From positions 47,553,356-47,617,355 of the forward strand of contig CM038466.1 of NCBI GenBank assembly GCA_021464415.1: a stretch of DNA of 64,000 bases. The letters are read 5' to 3'. The stretch's first letter is position 1, and each line of letters begins with the position of its first letter. The notes beneath the pieces are model-generated. The model worked only from the letters and a program-made list of their open reading frames with translations, did no database searches and was not told where the DNA came from. Below are positions 55,812 to 64,000 of the stretch, piece after piece. A program made the translations under genes and the position numbers. Source of the DNA: Lonicera japonica (taxonomy: Eukaryota; Streptophyta; Magnoliopsida; Dipsacales; Caprifoliaceae).

Positions 55812-56730
55812 ATAGGATAATGGCATTGTATTCAGAATTCAGCACACCGTTATTATACAGTCTGTACAGCCCACACAACGAGACCGAAAGGAAAAGGAAT
55901 TTGAAAAAAAAAAAATCTTTGAGCAACTTGCTAATTTATAATCGGATGGGACCAAACTTTGAAAAAACTTTGTGTCTCCACTTCCAACAGGTATGGCTAG
56001 ATTCAAATAATAAAAACACTCTTCAAGCTAGTTGCCTATTTTATTATGAAAATATCAAACGGGAAGTGTAGTGTGTGTCACGTATGAGTCGGATAGAATT
56101 ATTTTATGGGTATTGATAGATTTTTTTTTGCCTATCAATACCTACAAAATTGCACGTTAAAAGTGTAAATAACACCATATACGATACACTAGAAATCGTT
56201 TGTCCAAGAGCAAGCTCCCATAAAATACATAGCGTATCGTATAGTGTGTCATGTAAGGGGATTTTGAAGGGGGGGGGGGGGGGGGGGGGGGAATGGGGAA
56301 TTACTTGAGGCAATAGACAATTTATCACCCGAAATTTGTCAAAGTTAGACGATACACTTTCTATTGTCTCACCCAATTTATTTCTTATATCGGTTTTACA
56401 CAACGTTAGATGTAAAATTAATTTTCGCTCGTGAATCTTAACTTATTACTAGTCAAGTCCCAAACCAATCGTTCTAATAAATGTTCAATAGTAGACAAAT
56501 CAATTGACCATCTCTCATAGTTTGACACTCATTATTGTTAACTTTAATAATTCACCAATAGATAATGGAAGACTATTTTAATTATTTAATTTTAGTTATT
56601 CAATCGGTGATCATCTAAGCAACTAACGGAAGAAAATCTAAGAAAGACGAAAATAAAAACATGCAAAAGTCAAAAGATGGTTGTTAACAGTGATGGGCTA
56701 CAAATTGAACTTTTTTTTAGTAAAGGAATC
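55812..56730. repeat. RLK upstream repeat, copy 1
   Basis: It starts GGATAATGGCATTGTATTCAG about 60 bases upstream of the RLK start codon. It contains ACGAGACCGAAAGGAAAAGG, TTTGAGCAACTTGCTAATTT, GTGTCTCCACTTCCAACAGG, two inverted strings around ATACGATACACTxGAAATCG and GCGTATCGTATAGTGTGTC, and ends near a T-rich run after GATGGTTGTTAACAG. Copies 2 and 3 follow. Confidence 0.85.
56269..56291. repeat. Poly(G) tract, 23 bases
   Basis: A single run of 23 G within upstream repeat copy 1. The same position in copies 2 and 3 has an A/G-mixed stretch, so the run expanded in this copy. Its length may be affected by sequencing error. Confidence 0.85.
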
Positions 56731-57640
56731 TAAAAAAAAAAAAAAAACTTTGAGCAACTTGCTAATTTTATAATCGGATTGGGATAAACTTTGAGAAAAC
56801 TTGCGTCTCCACTTCTAACAAGTATGGACCAGTTTCAAATAAAAACACTCATCAAGTTGCCTATTTTATTATGAATATATCAAAGGGAAGTGTAGCGTAA
56901 AACGCATCCGCAGCATATAGACTAAGGTTATGTTTGACTCACTGAATTAAATAGTCAGATAGGATTACTTTATAGGTATTAATATTGATAGGATGAAGAT
57001 AGCCCATGTCCATCTATACCCATAAAATTGCATCGTAAAAGTGTAAATAATACCCTATACGATACACTGGAAATCATCTGCCCAAGAGCAAGCTCTCAGA
57101 AAATACATAATGTATCGTCTAGTGTGTCATGGAAGGGGATTTTGAAAGAGAAAAAAAATGTACTTGAGGCGATATATAATTTATCACCCTAAATTTGTCA
57201 AAGTTAAATGATACGCTTTTTATTGTCTCACCCAATTTGTTTCTTATATCGGTTCTACACAACGTTAGATGCAAGACTAATTCTCGCTCATGGATCTTAA
57301 CTTATTACTAGTCAAGTCCGAACTCAATATACCTCCAAACCAATCATTCTAATAAATGTTCAATAGTAGACAAATCACTTGACCATCTCTCATAGTTTGA
57401 AACCTATTGTTGTTAACTTTAATAATTCACTAATAGATAATGGAAGACTATTTTAATTATTTAATTTTAATTATTCAATCGGTGATCATCTAAACAACTA
57501 AAGAAAGAAAATCTAAGAAAGACGAAAATAAAAACATGCAAAAGTCAAAAGATGGTTGTTAACTACAAATTGAACTTTTTTGACTTTTTTTAGGATAGGC
57601 TACAAATTTTAACTTTTTTTTTTAATGAAAGAGCTTTTTA
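56731..57640. repeat. RLK upstream repeat, copy 2
   Basis: It matches copy 1 from ACTTTGAGCAACTTGC onward, through the ATACGATACACTGGAAATC region and to the GATGGTTGTTAACTACAAATTG end. It lacks about the first 100 bases of copies 1 and 3 and keeps CGCATCCGCAGC, shared with copy 3. Confidence 0.85.
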
Positions 57641-58130
57641 ATGTAGGAATGGTAAGGTCAATCCAAAGATCAATTGAGCAAACTAAATCTGTCTATATTG
57701 ATCCATAAAATCATGAACTGAAAAAAAGATTCGTAAAACCACGAATCGAAAAAAAATCAAAATCAAAGCCGAATAGTTTGGTTGGGGTTCGGGGCCAACT
57801 AGTCCAAAATTGAACCAAACCAAACCGAATTGAATTATGTATAATAAATTGAAAAATGTTAATATATACTTTAAAAGCACACGTTAGGTATACTCTGATA
57901 CAAATAAGGATTTATATAAGAATATATTATTTATTAATTGCATGTTGTGGTCCTTTTAGCAAAGAAAAAAAAAGTCATTAATGTGTGCCATTCTTATTGA
58001 ATTAATAGCATGATACTAAAAAAAATATCATATACATGATTGTAAAATTATTCATCATTTTATTTAACATGCTTTATTCACATAAATGCATAAATAAAAT
58101 AGTAACTAAATAGAGAACATCTTTTATATG
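57641..58130. other. AT-rich spacer between upstream repeats 2 and 3
   Basis: It contains 'GAACCAAACCAAACCGAATTG' type runs (partly quoted), a low-complexity CCGAA/TTCGG pattern also seen near 59630-59730, common in plant non-autonomous DNA elements. No gene. Confidence 0.5.
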
Positions 58131-59260
58131 AGATAGGATAATGGCATTGTATTCAGGAATTCAGCACACTGTTTTTATATAGATCAATCAGCCCGCACAA
58201 CGAGACCGAAAGGAAAAGGAATCTCGGAAAAACTTTGAGCAACTTGCTAATTTTATAATTGGAATGGGAAAAACTTTGAGAAAACTTGTGTCTCCACTTA
58301 TAGCAGGTATGGGCCAGTTTCAAATAAAAACACTCTTCAAGTTGCCTATTTTATTATGAATACATCAAATGGGAAGTGTAGTGTAAACGCATCCGCAGCC
58401 CACACTATTACGGATATAAAAAAAATGGGAAAAATCGGATTCCATTGTTAACGGTACCTATCAGAAATAGGATTGACTATGGATTTGAGCCATAGCACAT
58501 GTTTTCATAAAATTGTGTGATTTTTCCAATCTAAATCAAACAGGTTTTATATGAAGAGGATTTGGCTCCGCACGTTCTATCCAATACGGGTAGTAGAAGA
58601 ATAGTGTAGAAAGATAAAGATAGTCTATCAATACGGACAAAATTGCTCTGCTAAAATGTAAATAATAACATATACGATACACTTGGAATCGTCCGTCCAA
58701 AAGCAAGCCCACAGAAAATACACAGTGTATCGTCCGGGGCTTACACACTACGTGGTGGAAGGGGATTTTGAAAAATAAATTTACTTGAGGCAATACACAT
58801 TGTATCCCCTAAAGCTTGTCAGAACTAGACAATACACTGTCTACTGTCTCACCTAGTTTCTTTCCTTTTTGGTTTTTCACAAGGTCCCTGTACATCACAT
58901 TAGATACAGCATATACAACACTAATTTTCGCTTCTAGATTTTAACCTCTACTAGTCAGCTTTGAACTCGAGTTTTCTCCCAACCATTTTTTTCGGTAGGT
59001 GTTCTCGATCTCATAGTTTGAAACCCATTATTATTAACTTTAATAATTCATCAATAAATAGTGAAAAACTATTTTAATTATTCAATCGGATATTATCTGA
59101 ACAGCCCACAGAAGAAAATCTATGAAAGACGACAACAAAATCAAGCAAAAGTCAGAAAGATTGATATTGACGGTGTGAACAAATTTAACTTTGTTGACTT
59201 ACTTTTAAGATGGGCTATAAATTTAACTTCTTTTTTAATGATAGAGCTTTTCATGGGATG
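58131..59260. repeat. RLK upstream repeat, copy 3
   Basis: It starts GGATAATGGCATTGTATTCAGG like copy 1 and runs through the same landmarks to TTTAATGATAGAGCTTTTCATG. It is longer than the others, with insertions near 58420-58620 and 58840-58990. The minus frame 58536-58793 is unrelated to any known protein. Confidence 0.82.
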
Positions 59261-61244
59261 TTTTTGATTTCGGTCGCAATAGAAATTAGGAGATCCAAGC
59301 TCAAATCAAATTTGAAAGTTGGATTTCGGTTCGCGATTTCAGTTTCTAAATCTCCCAACTCAAACCTGAACCAAATTTTTAGGTTCAGTTTATTTTGGTT
59401 TTCATATATCTTTTTTAAAACTAAATAAATTGTAAGATAACACTTATTTTTGTTAGAAAAATACTTATTTTGGATCAAAAAAATATTAACTTTTACAATT
59501 ATAATATAGCTTCATATTTATGATAGCCCAAAGAGTCGATTTCTCACTAGATTTTGTAAATTTTAAGAACATAAAATTTTAAATGTGAACTAATATATTT
59601 TACGAGTAACATATTCTATAATTCGGTTTAGTTCGGTTTAGTTTTACAATGTCACACTGTAAACCCGAACCAAACACATTTGGTTTCAAATTTTTTTGTT
59701 CGATTTTTTACGGATCGATTCGACCGTTCGGTTTTTGAGTTCGTCATAACACCCTTAGGATTTTGTTCAAGTTCTTCCTCAAGGGCTACAAATTGAATTT
59801 TTCCAACTCACATTTGTTTTTTGTTTCAATTTTTCCATTTTGTTTAATGAATCTTGAGCTTCTATCAGGGCTGGCAATGGGCATAGAGGAGCCAAGCCGT
59901 CGCCTAGGACCCCTGACGTACCAGGGCCCGATAATTTTGGGCTAATGTATATATATATATATGTGTGTTACACTATGTACAAGAAGTTTGCATTAAGTTA
60001 AAGTTCACTGTTTTGGTCCAGCAGCTATTTGCTCAAGATTGAGTTCAACCCCTGACAAGGAAACATTTTTTCCCCCTTTTCCACCAATTAAAATAAGGTT
60101 GTTGTGCATCAATTAGTTAATTATATTACATCTTGAATAAGGTAATCTTATATTTTATTTCTTTTTAAATACTAAAACTCCAAGTGACCAATAACCCCTA
60201 CACTAAAAATATGAAAATGAAATACCACCAATTAATATAAGGTTGCTGGTAGGGGATTAGGGACACATTAATTATTTAATTAGAGCACATCCTTAATAAG
60301 TTAAACTTACAATTTATTACTTATTACAAGATTAAAATTCATGATTTAACATTGAATCATCTAAAAACTAAGTGATTACTTTACATCATAAGATACGAAA
60401 CTAACAATGTGTGATAATTTATCATAAATAAGTAAATTACATATCATCTTTATAATTTTAAAATACAAATAAAAAAATAAGATTTCATGTTTTCTTATTC
60501 CGGCTTCAAGTGTGTCGATCATGTCCTGCCTCCTCACAAACCCCACAATGGTTGTGTCGTCAATGGTCGCTTAAGTTTGTCCCATTACAAATGCACATTG
60601 ATGGATGACCTTTTTTTCATAACATAAAAGGATTAAGGACTAAGTGATGTACCAAGAAATTAGTATAATTTATTATATTAATTTATAATGTAAAGAGCGT
60701 AAAATATTATTAGTATTTCTATTTTTAATGTTTGTCAGGTTTTAGAAAAGAATTGGAGAAGATTTAGAAAAATAGATAAATTAAAACTTGTGAAGATACC
60801 TAAAATTGATCAATATTTCTGGACACATAATTTTTTACCCGTAATTTCAAATTATGTGATTCTTGAGCCTAATTTGAAGTGAATTTCGAGAGCAACAATT
60901 TTGCAATTCAGCACTTTCTCAAATTCAACCATTTCAGAGTCTGAAATTATGCAAAATTTGATGACTTAAGTAGGCGAAAATTCATTATATTTAATTATGA
61001 GCCAAAGTCCATGAGATCAAACCTTCTCGATGCTAATCAAGACCATCTTCTTGCTAGCCCATGCCCAGCAACCTTAACGAATTATTGTGGGCCAAGCACA
61101 AATAGGAAGGGCCCATGAAATTAAATTAAAGAGGCCTAATCCTTCTGAAGGGCCCAAAAACCTTGGACAGATTGTTTTCTTCTTCCTTTTTTCTCCCTTT
61201 ATTCGATTTGAAGATTTGGAGTCTTATAAATTTTATTATTTAAT
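59261..61244. other. AT-rich intergenic region with a hAT-like end fragment
   Basis: At about 59868-59945 CAGGGCTGGCAATGGGC then CGCCTAGGACCCC and GGGCCCGATAATTTTGGGC resemble one end of plant hAT-type non-autonomous elements (CAGGGCCGGC...GCCTAGGGCCCC). The partner end was not found. The rest shows no gene. The final 200 bases (61080-61240) may be the start of the dispersed repeat that follows. Confidence 0.45.
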
Positions 61245-62390
61245 TAATTAATGTCAAGTAAATTTTTTATTTATTTATTAATTATTTAATTTGTTCTATG
61301 CTAGCTTAAATTTGTGATAGAGTTAGGATGAATATATTTAATTAACTCATTTGCACATATTCATGCTAATTGACTCTACTAATTTAGTGCTTTAATGTTA
61401 AATACAATTATTCTTATTAGATGCATATTTTAATTGATAAAAAAAAAGATAGATTCTCACAAATACCTCCCTTGTCACAAACACCCCCAAAAGGTAAATT
61501 TCTAATTCTAACACCGCCTAAGACTCGCTTAATGAGAGGTGAGTGCAGATGCATACACTCGCCTTCCTTGAGGAGGAAAGTTTGATTGTAATAACTTGCC
61601 TAACATCAGGTAATAGGTTACTGAAATATTTTTCAAATAAAGCTCGCCTAATGAGAGATAAGTGTACTAACATAAACTCGCCTTACACGAGGAGAGTGTA
61701 TTGCTAAGCACTCACCTAACATCAGGCAATGGAATGAGGTGTTTGTGACAAATAAGGTGGTGTTAAAATGTGTTTTTAATTAAATTTTGGAGTGGGGTGT
61801 TTGTGACATATTTGAGGGGTGTAAATAACACCACCCTTATTTTTTGTTGGATTCACCTTATGATTTGTTAAGAGCGAATATAGAGTATGTTTTGACAAAT
61901 ATAGTAAGTGTTTTGACTTTATACATAAGTTTGATTGTAGAAGAATTATAGTAAGTGTTTTAACTTTGTACATAAGTTTGGTTGTGGAAGAATTATAATT
62001 GAATTTTATTAATTAATTACACTTGAATAATTTTATTTTTCGCATCTAATAGAGTCAGGAGACTAAATTAGTGCAAGATAAGAGTAGAGTTTACACACAT
62101 GAATACTTAGAAAGATGATATTAAATATATGATATTGAAACCCTAGTCAATTAATTCATTAATTTTGTTCTATTGCTTAGTATTCTTTAATTTAGTTCAA
62201 TTACTTTAATGTACTTACTTTGCTTTATTTTATTTTATTTTCTTTATTTTATTTGTTTGATTTTTTTTTCATAAAACTTTTCTAACTAGATTAGGAGTTT
62301 ACTGAAAGATTAATAAGAGAATTATAAAATATATTGTTTGAGTCCTTATGGGATCGACCCCGCTTACACGCTACACTATATATTGATTCG
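61245..62390 (+). repeat. Dispersed repeat, copy 2 (LTR-like)
   Basis: It aligns to 36390-37070 in the same orientation, ending with CTTATGGGATCGACCCCGC, typical of Athila-like LTR ends. Compared with copy 1 it carries a 377 bp insertion and an approximately 50 bp tandem duplication (TATAGTAAGTGTTTTxACTTT...GAAGAATTATA) at about 61897-61996. Confidence 0.6.
61460..61836. mobile_element. 377 bp insertion with GTCACAAACACCCC inverted ends
   Basis: Copy 1 of the dispersed repeat is continuous here (GATTCTCA|TTATTTTTTG), so the insertion is bounded precisely. The inserted sequence has GTCACAAACACCCC near its left end and the exact reverse complement near its right end, plus repeated 'ACTCGCCT' and 'AATGAGAG' inside. 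No target duplication is visible, so its class is uncertain. Confidence 0.6.
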
Positions 62391-62486
62391 TGCGCTTATA
62401 AGCTCTAATACTCTTTTAACAAAGCATGATTCATCCTAAAAACAAAAGGAGCCACGTATGCCTTAAGATTTAAATTAGATCAATTA
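62391..62486. other. Short spacer before the transposase relic
   Basis: Less than 100 bases of AT-rich sequence between the dispersed repeat and the end of the MULE pseudogene. Confidence 0.4.
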
Positions 62487-63970
62487 TTACTTCGGCTCTA
62501 GCCTTAGGTCATCATACACTGCCATGACATGAGAACAAGGATACTTAAAAACAAACCAGCTCCCGCAAATGCATGTGTATTCCTTAATGTTTACATTCTT
62601 AACTTTACCTTTGCTTGATATGATGGTCGTTGATCTCTTAAAATTGTTATTCCTAAAGACATTATATTTCTTGACCTTAATTTTAAGCTCCTTAAGTTTA
62701 AGCACCATGAATGGGGTATGTTCCAACTCCGAGCTGGCATGCCTATCTATACCCTACTATATTCATGATAAAAGTAAGTAATCAAGCGGTGAAATATGAG
62801 CTGAAACAACGCGGAGACAGGCAAGGACCTTGCTCCTATTAAAACCTTGTTGAACACCTCCAAATTTTTTGTTGAGTTCACCCTATACTGATGCCTTCCA
62901 TCATAAACAAAAGTCAATTTTTTGAGTGGAATCTCATTCAGCTACTTCAACGAGTTTTTTCCTTCGTTATGTTGCTTTCATCATACTATTTTATCTTTTC
63001 CATGTAGTGATTGAATTTTAGCAACTTGTAAGTAGTAGCAACCTTCCACATTATTAGCCTTAACGCTTTATTTAATTTGATTTATATTTACTTGTGAGGT
63101 TACTACGAATGTGCCGCATGCAGAACCGATGGAATGTTCTCGGCTATTTGAATTCTTCGTCAAAATTAATTACAACTAATATACCCCTTTGGTGATTAGA
63201 AAGAAAGCATATAGTTTCTCGTCCCTTCACAACATAGTATCAAAGCTGCTAAAGAAAATATTGCAAAGCATTGTAGCTTTCTTCATCTTCTTATCCAAAC
63301 ATAAACGAAAAAATTCCCTCATTTGCATCCATTGCCATTGCAATAAATAACTTCCCATTATACTTGCCTTGAAAATGTATCGCATCTATACTAATAAGAA
63401 AGCGACAATGCACAAGACCTTCAATTAAAGCGTTAAAGGCCCAAAAATTCTTGTCAAAAACACGACAATTCCCATCAAAATGCTTGCTTCTCAACTCGTG
63501 GATTGTCCCTTCATTGTTAAACTTAATAGATGCCAAATATCTTGGCATAATCACAAATGACTTTTTTCAATCACCTTCTACTTTGCTTTCCATACATTTC
63601 AATACAAAACCTTGTAGCCATATTAGTCCTTAACAAATATAACAATAACGCGAATCTTAAAAGCAAGATCAGTCTCCACCATGTGTATTATTGTGCTGGC
63701 AATAAAATTGCAATCCAAATGTTTGTGGCTTGTGGCGACCCTTGTACTTGGTTATTTCAAATTGCCATGTTTCTTCTTCCTTTTATAGTCACAAAGACGC
63801 CATTTGTACCATTTTTCATGTAATTTACACCTAATTGACAACATATTTGCCTTAGCTTCATCAATAATAAATTTATTTAAATTATTGATTGTCAATGATT
63901 TCATGGCGGTCTTCAAGTTCGCTTTTGTCTCGTAAATTAGTCTCTTCCACAATTAATTTTCACCGACTTT
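62487..63970 (-). pseudogene. Mutator-like (MULE) transposase pseudogene
   Basis: The minus-strand order matches MuDR-family transposases. Near 63900-63770 an N-terminal MuDR-type DNA-binding segment reads SIRCKLHEKWYKWRL. Near 63450-63300 the DDE core reads FWAFNALIEGLVHCRF, then LISIDAIHFQGKYNGKLFIA (first catalytic Asp in SIDAIHF). At 62570-62500 a SWIM zinc finger reads YTCICGSWFVFKYPCSHVMA (CxC...CxH). Between 63290 and 62730 the frame is broken by many stops, and a break also separates the N-terminal part from the core. The 5' end and terminal inverted repeats are not seen and probably lie beyond the right edge. Confidence 0.8.
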
Positions 63971-64000
63971 ATGATCCGTTGTGACACCTCCTCTCCATAT

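Noticed and set aside
56104..56403. 99-codon minus-strand frame with a poly-Pro segment
   Set aside because: The proline run is the poly(G) tract read on the opposite strand; no other feature supports a gene.
62333..62360. Possible tRNA-like T-arm (GTTTGAGTCC...GATCGACCCC)
   Set aside because: No cloverleaf could be drawn. The string is the end of an LTR-like dispersed repeat.
1..64000. CRISPR arrays, bacterial operons, rRNA genes or phage
   Set aside because: All evidence is plant nuclear. No regularly spaced repeats with unique spacers, no rRNA-like sequence and no bacterial gene arrangement were seen.

Overview
This is a 64 kb window of plant nuclear DNA, most likely from a eudicot. It is AT-rich, has spliceosomal introns, and is dominated by plant LTR retrotransposons, PIF/Harbinger-, Stowaway- and CACTA-like elements, a Mutator-like transposase and a leucine-rich-repeat receptor kinase of the plant LRR-XII type. 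The species cannot be named from the sequence alone. I found no intact protein-coding gene, rRNA, tRNA or CRISPR array. What can be read is a set of decayed mobile elements and one broken plant gene.

Layout. 0-5.4 kb: AT-rich DNA, microsatellites, a CACTA-like relic that received a 377 bp Tourist-type MITE (TSD TAA), and a complete solo Copia LTR (3921-5407, TSD CAATT). 5.9-30.6 kb: a minus-strand Tat/Ogre-like Gypsy relic. Its LTR and tRNA-primer site lie at 28234-29848, its gag and protease at about 7430-9902, and a truncated LTR at 5966-6790. It was split by a Tekay-like chromovirus (12506-27981, about 9 kb of its own sequence). That chromovirus was itself hit by two solo LTRs of related elements, one in each of its LTRs (14529-18365 and 24455-27079). 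Removing the inserts restores a consistent history because the target-site duplications match. 29.9-35 kb: a second Tat-like gag fragment, a truncated chromovirus LTR with primer site, an Athila-like protease fragment and a 2.6 kb chromovirus LTR, all on the minus strand. 35-42 kb: a cluster of eight short imperfect palindromes, a GAA/GAT microsatellite, dispersed and tandem repeats and MITE-like elements, with no genes. 42069-45383: another solo chromovirus LTR with a perfect TSD (AATGA).

47.9-55.8 kb (minus strand): the only host-type gene, an LRR receptor-like kinase pseudogene of the FLS2/EFR/Xa21 class. Signal peptide, LRRNT, several exon-sized LRR modules, transmembrane segment and a non-RD kinase with intact catalytic motifs can all be read. 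Stops and frameshifts break the extracellular half. Two internal exons and the start of a third are copies of the same five-LRR module, joined by introns in the same phase. Upstream of the gene, a roughly 0.9-1.1 kb sequence is present three times (55.8-59.3 kb). 59.3-64 kb: AT-rich DNA with a hAT-like end fragment, the second copy of a dispersed repeat (with a 377 bp insertion the first copy lacks), and a MULE transposase pseudogene that appears to run off the right edge.

The parts form no pathway. The window is a record of repeated insertion, LTR-LTR recombination and C-to-T decay around one degenerating immune-receptor-type gene. I did not find convincing evidence of an undescribed biological system. 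The most interesting items are the modular LRR exon duplication, the triplicated upstream region, the palindrome cluster and a sequence block strongly kept between LTRs of two separate chromovirus insertions.
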